From Boseongicola sp. (GTDB lineage Bacteria > Pseudomonadota > Alphaproteobacteria > Rhodobacterales > Rhodobacteraceae): DNA of 5,328 nucleotides. This document shows, piece by piece, positions 1 to 5,174 of the stretch; position 1 is the first letter of the stretch, and every line of letters begins with the position of its first letter. Position numbers and translations under genes: made by a program. The notes under the pieces were generated by a model. That model did not search any database, had not been told where the DNA came from, and saw only the letters and a program-made list of their open reading frames with translations. The DNA lies in assembly GCA_013042895.1 (NCBI GenBank), contig JABDPD010000087.1, positions 1-5,328 on the forward strand. The letters run 5' to 3'.

Positions 1-24
1 GTTTTGAGGGCGCTTGCTTTGTGA
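1..24 (+). CDS. possible C-terminal tail of an upstream gene (partial)
   Basis: Reading from base 1 gives VLRALAL followed by TGA at 22-24. Of the other two frames, one stops at 5-7 and the other runs on out of frame into the next gene. If this frame is coding, the upstream gene ends 25 bp before the metallophosphoesterase start, which fits an operon. In Rhodobacterales the gene before this metallophosphoesterase is often a 5-formyltetrahydrofolate cyclo-ligase (recalled, not checked), but seven residues cannot identify it. The call is weak. Confidence 0.3.
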   Translation, partial: VLRALAL

Positions 25-37
25 CCGGCCGAAGGGT

Positions 38-41
38 AGGG
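38..41 (+). promoter_or_regulatory. Shine-Dalgarno for the metallophosphoesterase gene
   Basis: AGGG lies 8 bases before the ATG at 50, inside a purine-rich stretch that also contains GAAGG at 31-35. This favours the ATG at 50 over the in-frame TTG at 14, which has no comparable site and would add 12 residues that do not resemble the start of the family. Confidence 0.55.
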
Positions 42-49
42 CGAATGGC

Positions 50-865
50 ATGCGTATTCTATATCTTGGCGACGTTGTTGGGCGGTCCGGGAGGACGGCG
101 ATCCGTGAGCGCTTGAAGCCTCTGCGCGAGCGGCTTCGGGCGGATTTCGTGATTTTGAACGGCGAGAACGCGACGTCGGGGGCGGGGCTTTCGGGGGATC
201 ATGCGAAGGTCTTGCTGGAGGCAGGGGCCGATGTACTAACGCTAGGCGATCATGCGTTCGATCAGAAAGATATGCTGACCCATATCGAGCGGGATCGGCG
301 GATTATTCGCCCAGTTAACTTTGCCAAGCAGGCGCCTGGCGTAGGCTCACGGGTGTTTGAGGCACCGGGTGGGCGTAAGATTTTGGTCGCTCAGGTTTTG
401 GGGCAGGTGTTTATGAAGCGGGCGTTTGACGATCCGTTTTCTGCAGTGGACAACATTCTGCGCACGCATCCTTTGGGCGGTATGGTGCAAGCGATCGTAA
501 TCGATGTGCACTGCGAAGCGACCAGCGAAAAGATGGGCATGGGCCATTTCTGCGATGGGCGGGCCAGTATGGTTGTCGGCTCGCACACGCATGTGCCAAC
601 GGGGGACGCGCAGATATTGCCGGGCGGGACCGCGTTTCAGGCGGATGCGGGAATGTGTGGAGACTATAATTCGGTCATAGGCATGGATAAGGCGGAGCCG
701 CTACGCCGCTTTGTGACCGGCATGGGCAAGGGGCGGTTTGAGCCAGCGAATGGTGAGGCGACTTTGTCGGGGCTTTTCGTGGTGACGGATGATCGCACGG
801 GCAAGGCGACAGATGTACAGATGATCCGCGACGGCGGGCGTTTGCAGGCATCGGGGCCAGAGTGA
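50..865 (+). CDS. YmdB/TIGR00282-type metallophosphoesterase
   Basis: This 271-residue cytoplasmic protein has the usual length for the TIGR00282/YmdB branch of calcineurin-like phosphoesterases. These are dinuclear-metal enzymes; Bacillus subtilis YmdB hydrolyses 2',3'-cyclic nucleotides and influences biofilm and sporulation decisions. The expected metal-site motifs are in order: GDVVG (residues 7-11, Asp8), NGEN (37-40, Glu39 and Asn40), GDHAFDQ (66-72, His68), DVHCEATSEK (152-161, His154) and VVGSHTHVPTGD (175-186, His179 and His181), followed by ADAGMCGDYNSVIG (198-211). The third motif is normally GNH, and here residue 67 is Asp. The start at 50 places the first metal ligand at residue 8, as in YmdB, and has a Shine-Dalgarno. 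The stop overlaps the next gene's GTG by 4 bp, suggesting translational coupling. The family call is firm. The substrate in this organism is unknown, and whether the B. subtilis regulatory role carries over is inference. Confidence 0.93.
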   Translation: MRILYLGDVVGRSGRTAIRERLKPLRERLRADFVILNGENATSGAGLSGDHAKVLLEAGADVLTLGDHAFDQKDMLTHIERDRRIIRPVNFAKQAPGVGSRVFEAPGGRKILVAQVLGQVFMKRAFDDPFSAVDNILRTHPLGGMVQAIVIDVHCEATSEKMGMGHFCDGRASMVVGSHTHVPTGDAQILPGGTAFQADAGMCGDYNSVIGMDKAEPLRRFVTGMGKGRFEPANGEATLSGLFVVTDDRTGKATDVQMIRDGGRLQASGPE

Positions 866-1779
866 AAGATCGGCTCTTTCTGATTCTTTGTTTAACCGTC
901 ATGGGAGCGGGCTGGGGTGCAACGCAGCCCTTGGCGAAAATCGCTGTGAGCGAAGGATATCGCCATATTGGGCTGGTGTTTTGGCAGTTGGCGATTGGTG
1001 CCATCGTGATGGGTTTTATCCAAACGATGCGTGGGCGTCGGCTCACGTTTTCGAGGCCTGCATTGTTGGTCTACGTGGTGATTGCATTGATCGGGACGGT
1101 GCTCCCGAATTCGGCGTCTTATGAGGCAGCGCGGCATTTGCCTGCGGGGGTGATCTCGATCCTGTTGTCGCTGGTGCCGTTGTTCGCCTTTCCGTTTGCG
1201 ATCCTCATGGGCAACGAAAAGTTCCAGTGGGTTCGTTTGGGAGGCTTGGCGCTGGGCCTGCTTGGCGTCTTGCTGATCGTAGCGCCTGAGGCGAGCTTGC
1301 CAGAAAGGGCGGCGATTGTATTTATCCCGATCGCGCTGATTGCGCCTTTGTTTTACGGGCTTGAGGGCAATGTCGTGGCGCGCTGGGGCACGGCAGGGTT
1401 GGACCCGGTGGAGGTGCTCTACGGAGCGTCGGTAGTTGGCGCGATCATTGCTTTGCCGATTGCCGTTTCATCTGGACAATTCATTGATCCTCGCGGGCCT
1501 TGGGGCCGGCCGGATTATGCACTGGTCATTGCTGCGGTGATCCATGTATTGGTTTACTCGGCCTATGTCTGGATGGTGGGCCGGGCAGGGCCGGTGTTTG
1601 CGGTGCAGGTGAGCTATCTGGTGACTGGATTTGGCGTCGGATGGGCGATGTTTATCCTTGGGGAAAGCTACTCGGTTTGGGTTTGGGGTGCGATGGCGGT
1701 GATCCTTACGGGAGTTTTTCTTGTCCAGCCAAGTCCGCGCGCAGCCCTTGTGGAGTTGGACGAAAGAGGCAAGACTTAA
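862..1779 (+). CDS. EamA/DMT-family membrane transporter
   Basis: This 305-residue integral inner-membrane protein belongs to the drug/metabolite transporter superfamily (EamA domains), whose members export or import small metabolites. About ten hydrophobic helices can be traced: near residues 4-22, 36-54, 67-84, 93-115, 124-142, 150-168, 183-204, 219-239, 244-266 and 270-289. They form two five-helix EamA repeats. The first begins with MGAGWGATQPLAK (14-26), a typical first helix. The second carries the usual GES motif near its end (267-269), and the counterpart GNE (117-119) sits at the equivalent place in repeat one. The GTG start at 862 is preferred because the next Met, at residue 14, would cut helix 1 in half. 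It overlaps the preceding stop as GTGA, and only a poor GGGG (853-856) precedes it, so translation is probably coupled. The next gene begins 6 bp after the stop. The substrate cannot be read from the sequence. Confidence 0.9.
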   Translation: MKDRLFLILCLTVMGAGWGATQPLAKIAVSEGYRHIGLVFWQLAIGAIVMGFIQTMRGRRLTFSRPALLVYVVIALIGTVLPNSASYEAARHLPAGVISILLSLVPLFAFPFAILMGNEKFQWVRLGGLALGLLGVLLIVAPEASLPERAAIVFIPIALIAPLFYGLEGNVVARWGTAGLDPVEVLYGASVVGAIIALPIAVSSGQFIDPRGPWGRPDYALVIAAVIHVLVYSAYVWMVGRAGPVFAVQVSYLVTGFGVGWAMFILGESYSVWVWGAMAVILTGVFLVQPSPRAALVELDERGKT

Positions 1780-1785
1780 AGCGAT

Positions 1786-3567
1786 ATGACACCGCTTTTC
1801 GACTTCTCGCCGGATGTGGCGGCCTTTCTGGCACTGGCTGTTGTCGCGGCCATGTTCGTGATGTTCCTCTGGGAGCGCTGGACGACCGAAGTCGTCGCCA
1901 TTGGCGGCGTTGCGGTTATGTTGGTTCTTGGGTTGTTGCCCTATGAAAAAGGGCTGGAAGTGCTGTCGAACCCGGCGCCATGGACGATTGCCGCGATGTT
2001 CATTGTCATGGGCGCCTTGGTGCGTACGGGCGCCTTAAGTTGGTTCACGGGTCAAGTTGAGCGGCAAGCAGGGGTACGTCCCGGAGCCGCATTGGCGGGA
2101 CTAATGGGGTTTGTGGTTCTGTCGTCGGCGGTGGTGTCAAACACACCGGTGGTTGTCGTGATGATCCCGGTTTTTGTGCAATTAGCCTCGAAACTTGGCG
2201 TTTCAGCCTCAAAGCTGCTGATCCCGCTGTCCTATGGTGCGATTTTGGGCGGCACGCTGACCTTACTTGGAACCTCAACCAATTTGCTGGTGGATGGTGT
2301 GGCGCGGGCGCAGGGCTTGGAGGCGTTCACGATCTTTGAAGTGACGCCGCTGGCGATTGTTCTGGTGGCCTGGGGGGTGATCTATCTTCGGTATGTCGCT
2401 CCGAGGCTGCTTCCAGATCGGGACTCGATGGCGACGATTTTGTCAGACCGCTCGAAGATGAAGTTCTTCACCGAAGTGGCCGTTCCTGAGGGGAGCGATT
2501 TGATCGGACAAAGCGTGCGTGAGGTGGATTTGTTCAAACGCGATGGTGTGCGGTTGATCGATGTACTGCGCGGCGATGCGTCGCTTCGTCGGGATTTGGA
2601 TGCCGTGGAGCTGGCGAGTGGGGACCGGGTTGTTTTGCGTACGCCAATGGCAGAAGCGTTGGGTTTGCAGCAGTCAAAGGAGCTTCGGACGGTCGATAAA
2701 TTGGGATCGGTCGAGACGACGACGGTGGAGGTGCTGATCACGCCGGGGTGTCGGATGGTAGGGCGCTCGCTTGGGTCTTTGCGCCTTCGGAGGCGGTATG
2801 GGGTCTACCCGTTGGCGGTGCACCGGCGCGCTCAGAACATCGGGCGCCAGCTGGATGATCTGGTGGTGCGAGTGGGTGATACGCTGCTGCTGGAGGGCGC
2901 GCCCGGTGACATCCAGCGGATTGCGGCGGACATGCGATTTGCGGACGTGAGCCACCCGACAGAGCGCGCATATCGGCGCGGTCTGGCGCCCGTAGCCGTG
3001 GTCGCGTTGCTGGGGATTGTAGTGTTGGCGGCCTTTGGGATCGCGCCGATCTTCCTGTTGGCAATCCTTGCGGTGGCGGTTGTGCTGCTGTCGCGATGTG
3101 TTGACGCCGAAGAGGCATTCGAGATGATTGACGGCCGCCTTTTGGCGCTGATTTTCGCGATGTTGGCGATTGGGGCAGCCTTAGAGGCGACGGGCGCTGT
3201 GGCGATGATCGTGGACGCGATTGCGCCGGGATTGGGAGCTTTGCCGCCGTGGGCGATTGTCTGGGCGATTTACTTGCTGACCTCGGTGTTGACTGAGCTG
3301 GTCACGAACAATGCTGTGGCAGTGGTTGTGACGCCGATTGCCATTGGGCTGGCAGGAGCCTTGGGAATTGATCCGAGGCCTTTGGTCATTGCTGTTATGG
3401 TGGCGGCTTCAGCGGCGTTTTCGACGCCGATCGGCTATCAGACCAATATGCTGGTTTACGGGCCGGGTGGATATAAATTCAGCGATTTCCTGAAAGTGGG
3501 GATACCGCTGAATTTGAGCATCGGGCTTTTGGCGTCGTTCCTGATCCCGGTGATCTGGCCGCTTTGA
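1786..3567 (+). CDS. SLC13/DASS-type anion permease with two RCK_C domains
   Basis: This 593-residue inner-membrane protein is built from two membrane halves around a cytoplasmic insert, the layout of SLC13-type permeases with TrkA-C domains. Family members carry sulfate, dicarboxylates or other anions, usually with sodium. Helices run at about 11-30, 34-52, 64-83, 100-117, 119-137, 145-166 and 185-203, then from about 399 to 592. The half-repeats show the expected ion/substrate hairpins: VSNTP (117-121) with LLGTSTNLLVD (160-170), and ELVTNNAVAV (504-513) with STPIGYQTNMLVYGPGGY (546-563). Residues about 227-297 and 309-390 are two RCK_C domains, each with the typical hydrophobic-G-x-S pattern and a late GD (279-280 and 364-365). 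The length is normal and nothing looks broken. The gene begins 6 bp after the EamA stop; the nearest SD-like AGAGG (1765-1769) is 16 bases off, so coupling is likely. Sulfate is a plausible substrate by analogy with plant-type SLT transporters, but this is not shown here. Confidence 0.92.
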   Translation: MTPLFDFSPDVAAFLALAVVAAMFVMFLWERWTTEVVAIGGVAVMLVLGLLPYEKGLEVLSNPAPWTIAAMFIVMGALVRTGALSWFTGQVERQAGVRPGAALAGLMGFVVLSSAVVSNTPVVVVMIPVFVQLASKLGVSASKLLIPLSYGAILGGTLTLLGTSTNLLVDGVARAQGLEAFTIFEVTPLAIVLVAWGVIYLRYVAPRLLPDRDSMATILSDRSKMKFFTEVAVPEGSDLIGQSVREVDLFKRDGVRLIDVLRGDASLRRDLDAVELASGDRVVLRTPMAEALGLQQSKELRTVDKLGSVETTTVEVLITPGCRMVGRSLGSLRLRRRYGVYPLAVHRRAQNIGRQLDDLVVRVGDTLLLEGAPGDIQRIAADMRFADVSHPTERAYRRGLAPVAVVALLGIVVLAAFGIAPIFLLAILAVAVVLLSRCVDAEEAFEMIDGRLLALIFAMLAIGAALEATGAVAMIVDAIAPGLGALPPWAIVWAIYLLTSVLTELVTNNAVAVVVTPIAIGLAGALGIDPRPLVIAVMVAASAAFSTPIGYQTNMLVYGPGGYKFSDFLKVGIPLNLSIGLLASFLIPVIWPL

Positions 3568-3576
3568 GGCGGCCAG
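3555..3576. terminator. hairpin across the permease stop codon, possible bidirectional terminator
   Basis: CTGGCCGC (3555-3562) and GCGGCCAG (3569-3576) form a perfect 8-bp GC-rich stem with a TTTGAG loop, and the permease TGA (3565-3567) lies in the loop. The stop of the convergent minus-strand gene is only 8 bp beyond the stem. Neither side has a run of T, so it is not a canonical intrinsic terminator. Its position between convergent genes suggests that it ends transcripts or protects their 3' ends in both directions. Confidence 0.5.
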
Positions 3577-3583
3577 TTCGGGA

Positions 3584-4171
3584 TTAGCTGTCGCTTTCGA
3601 CTGCGTCAGATGCTTTCTCAGCGCGCTTTTCAAGCTTCTCGGCGCGATCGGAAACCTTTTCGGCTTTCTTAGCGACCTTGTCGGCGCTGGCCTGAGCTTT
3701 CTTGGCGTTCTTTGCAGCTTTCTCGGCGTTCTTTGCGGCTTTTTCGGCGGCTGCGATACGCTTTTCAGTTGGCTTCTTCTCGGCGCGGGCCTGCTTTTTA
3801 GCAGCATTGGCGGCCTTTTTCTCAGCCTTCTTTGCGGCTTTTTCTGCGGCAGCGGCTTTTTTTGCAGCTCTTCTTTCAAGTCGCTCGGCGTTTTTCTTTA
3901 CACGGGCGGCTTTTTTCTCAAGCTTGCTGGCCTTTGCGGACTTGGCGGCTTTTTCCTCGGCCTTCCGTTCGGCTTCGGCTTCGGCTTTTGCCTCGCTTAC
4001 GGCTTTTGCTTCAGCCGCAGCGCGGCGGTCAGTGCGGTCGTGGCGATTACAGGCTTGCTCGTTCTGGAAGACGTTGCAGTTCGTGGACTTCGCGTCAGCA
4101 GCCGTCGGGGCTGTGACGCCAAGAGCGGCAACGGCAAGGAATACAGCAGGGAGGATGAGGATGGGTTTCAT
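3584..4171 (-). CDS. exported Ala/Lys/Glu-rich helical protein, function unknown
   Basis: This is a 195-residue protein from the ATG at 4171. An in-frame TTG at 4186 would add only MRVPD before the signal peptide and is less likely. The N-terminus is a clear Sec signal peptide: MKP, a hydrophobic core at about 4-20, then APTAADA with likely cleavage after Ala27, giving a periplasmic or extracellular protein. A short head follows with two cysteines (Cys32 and Cys41, nine apart) that could form a disulfide. From about residue 47 to 190 it is almost only Ala, Lys, Glu and Arg in patterns such as EKAAKNA, predicting a long, strongly basic helix or coiled coil with no aromatic residues. Composition resembles the TolA helical domain or histone-H1-like tails, but it has no TolA membrane anchor or C-terminal domain, and the signal peptide argues against a DNA-binding role inside the cell. 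Ala codons in the portion read are GCC, GCA and GCT, unlike the GCG preference of plus-strand neighbours. No good Shine-Dalgarno is seen. I do not recognise a family. Confidence 0.8.
   Translation of the reverse strand: MKPILILPAVFLAVAALGVTAPTAADAKSTNCNVFQNEQACNRHDRTDRRAAAEAKAVSEAKAEAEAERKAEEKAAKSAKASKLEKKAARVKKNAERLERRAAKKAAAAEKAAKKAEKKAANAAKKQARAEKKPTEKRIAAAEKAAKNAEKAAKNAKKAQASADKVAKKAEKVSDRAEKLEKRAEKASDAVESDS
3704..3745 (-). repeat. 21-bp tandem repeat, two copies, within the helical-protein gene
   Basis: Two adjacent 21-bp units (3704-3724 and 3725-3745) agree at 19 of 21 positions and encode two successive seven-residue units of EKAAKNA type. Seventeen bases of the second copy recur exactly at 3828-3844. 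The unit length equals one heptad, so the repetitive coil may have grown by heptad-sized duplication. Confidence 0.75.
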
Positions 4172-4253
4172 ATCGGGTACTCGCAATCAGAGGTTACTTT
4201 TGAACTTGGCAATAACTTAGAAGTGCGATTCGGCAAATTTGAGGCAAGTTTGT

Positions 4254-4263
4254 GTAAATTTAC
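4254..4263. promoter_or_regulatory. 10-bp perfect AT-rich palindrome in the divergent intergenic region
   Basis: GTAAATTTAC is a perfect palindrome inside the most AT-rich stretch of the window (about 4191-4275). It lies 83 bp upstream of the helical-protein ATG and about 112 bp upstream of yebC. On the minus strand it contains TTTACA, close to a -35 box, but no good -10 lies at the right distance. It could be an operator half or part of a promoter. The evidence is only symmetry and position. Confidence 0.35.
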
Positions 4264-4290
4264 GTGTATTTTGATGCCTAGAGGCGTGCG

Positions 4291-4312
4291 GTGCAGGACA
4301 AGTGTCCTGCAC
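4291..4312. promoter_or_regulatory. 22-bp inverted repeat upstream of yebC, candidate operator or dispersed element
   Basis: Arms GTGCAGGACA (4291-4300) and TGTCCTGCAC (4303-4312) are exact reverse complements separated only by AG. The shape fits a site for a dimeric regulator, or a chromosomal repeat with some other DNA-binding role. As RNA it would form a 9-bp stem with a four-base loop, but no T tract follows on either strand, so an intrinsic terminator is unlikely. It ends 4 bp before a possible yebC -35 box (4317-4322). It does not match the alphaproteobacterial LexA box (GAAC-N7-GTTC) or the chromosomal parS sequence. Confidence 0.6.
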
Positions 4313-4316
4313 GGAC

Positions 4317-4345
4317 TTGAGGTCTGAAGGGTGCGCGAATAGAAG
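4317..4345 (+). promoter_or_regulatory. possible sigma-70-type promoter of yebC
   Basis: TTGAGG (4317-4322) and TAGAAG (4340-4345) are exactly 17 bp apart, and each matches four of six consensus bases. A start near 4352 would give a leader of about 24 bases containing the Shine-Dalgarno. Both boxes are imperfect, so the call is tentative. Confidence 0.3.
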
Positions 4346-4363
4346 GACTCGATACTTTTATTC

Positions 4364-4371
4364 GGGAGAGG
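4364..4371 (+). promoter_or_regulatory. Shine-Dalgarno of yebC
   Basis: GGGAGAGG ends 4 bases before the yebC ATG, and its GGAG core (4365-4368) is 7 bases away. It is the strongest ribosome-binding site in the window and fixes the start at 4376. Confidence 0.75.
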
Positions 4372-4375
4372 TGAC

Positions 4376-5116
4376 ATGGCCGGTCATTCAAAATGGGCAA
4401 ATATTCAGCACCGCAAAGGTCGTCAGGATGCGGTGCGCTCAAAGCTGTTTTCCAAGCTCTCGAAGGAGATCACGGTAGCCGCGAAGATGGGCGACCCCGA
4501 TCCAGAAAAGAACCCGCGTTTGAGGCTTGCTGTGAAAGAAGCGAAGTCGAACTCGGTTCCCAAAGACGTGATTGATCGCGCGATTTCCAAGAGTCAGGCC
4601 GGTGAGGGCGACGATTATGAGGAGATCCGCTATGAAGGCTATGGTCCAAGCGGGGTGGCGGTGATCGTTGAGGCGATGACGGACAATCGCAACCGGACGG
4701 CGTCTACTGTACGCTCAACCTTTGGCAAGCATGGCGGAAACCTTGGCGAGACGGGCTCAGTTGGGTTCATGTTCGAGCGAAAGGGCGAGGTCGTTTATCC
4801 AGCGGATATAGGCGACGAAGACACAGTGATGATGGCCGCGATTGAGGCCGGGGCAGAGGACGTCGAAAGCTCAGAAGACGGGCATACGATCTATTGTCTC
4901 GATACTGATCTGAATGAGGTTTCCAAGGCACTTGAGGCAGAGTTGGGCGAGGCGGAATCGACCAAACTGATTTGGAAGCCGACGACGACGACAGAGCTTG
5001 ATCTTGACGGAGCGCAGAAGCTGTTTCGTTTGATCGAAGTGCTTGAGGATGATGACGACATTCAGCGTGTGACAGCGAACTTCGAAATCTCGGATGAGGT
5101 TATGGCGCAGCTATAG
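4376..5116 (+). CDS. yebC: YebC/PmpR (TACO1) family regulatory protein
   Basis: This 246-residue cytoplasmic protein is full length for the family. It opens with the signature [18 protein letters not shown] (1-18) and continues with the conserved basic N-terminal helical domain, including [13 protein letters not shown] (25-37), [12 protein letters not shown] (46-57) and [12 protein letters not shown] (59-70). It then has [19 protein letters not shown] (86-104), [19 protein letters not shown] (106-124) and [11 protein letters not shown] (127-137), and the acidic C-terminal domain ends near residue 246. Older work treats YebC/PmpR as DNA-binding transcriptional regulators. Newer work on bacterial YebC proteins and mitochondrial TACO1 points to a ribosome-associated role that helps translate difficult sequences such as proline runs. 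Which applies here is not visible. The gene has its own Shine-Dalgarno, stands alone on the plus strand after a divergent neighbour, and is followed by convergent hairpins, so it is probably monocistronic. Confidence 0.97.
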   Translation: MAGHSKWANIQHRKGRQDAVRSKLFSKLSKEITVAAKMGDPDPEKNPRLRLAVKEAKSNSVPKDVIDRAISKSQAGEGDDYEEIRYEGYGPSGVAVIVEAMTDNRNRTASTVRSTFGKHGGNLGETGSVGFMFERKGEVVYPADIGDEDTVMMAAIEAGAEDVESSEDGHTIYCLDTDLNEVSKALEAELGEAESTKLIWKPTTTTELDLDGAQKLFRLIEVLEDDDDIQRVTANFEISDEVMAQL

Positions 5117-5125
5117 GCGCGTTAA

Positions 5126-5174
5126 GGGAGGGGCTTTGCCCCTCTGCCCGTTGGGCCTCACCCCAAGGTGTTTT
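5126..5174. terminator. composite GC-rich hairpins between convergent genes, possible dispersed repeat
   Basis: Ten bases after the yebC stop, GAGGGGC (5128-5134) and GCCCCTC (5138-5144) form a perfect 7-bp stem with a TTT loop. A second small stem is GCCC/GGGC (5146-5149 and 5153-5156). A third is CACC/GGTG (5159-5162 and 5167-5170), followed directly by TTTT (5171-5174), which gives a weak intrinsic terminator for yebC. The T run reaches the stop codon of the minus-strand gene. From memory, similar GGGGCTTTGCCCC-type units followed by a T-rich stretch are common between genes in Rhodobacteraceae genomes; this was not checked. Confidence 0.55.

Noticed and set aside
14..49. Upstream TTG start for the metallophosphoesterase
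   Set aside because: The ATG at 50 has a Shine-Dalgarno and puts the first metal ligand at residue 8 as in the family. The extra 12 residues look unlike the family.
1500..1946. 148-codon plus-strand open frame across the EamA/permease junction
   Set aside because: It is out of frame with both flanking transporter genes, rich in Gly, Cys and Trp, and covers parts of two proteins that are clearly real.
2738..3118. 126-codon minus-strand open frame opposite the permease
   Set aside because: Its composition is mostly Arg, Pro and Ala, as expected from antisense of a GC-rich gene, and it lies opposite the RCK_C domains of a convincing protein.
3704..3844. Repeats considered as a CRISPR array
   Set aside because: The units are in-frame heptad codons inside a gene, lie directly next to each other, and have no unique spacers.
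3584..4171. Helical protein read as TolA or a histone-H1-like protein
   Set aside because: It has a cleavable signal peptide with an AxA site rather than a TolA membrane anchor, no TolA C-terminal domain, and is not part of a tol-pal cluster. Export argues against a nucleoid role.
4172..4186. TTG start five codons before the helical-protein ATG
   Set aside because: It would place extra charged residues before a normal signal peptide, and the ATG at 4171 gives a standard N-terminus.
3702..4220. 172-codon plus-strand open frame rich in Phe, Ala and Ser
   Set aside because: It is the antisense reading of the Lys/Ala-rich minus-strand gene, where AAG/GCC codons become CTT/GGC and so on. The minus-strand reading has a signal peptide and an ATG start, and the plus-strand reading has no recognisable domain.
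4291..4312. Inverted repeat read as an intrinsic terminator
   Set aside because: No run of T follows the stem on either strand, and it lies between two divergent gene starts where no transcript needs to end.
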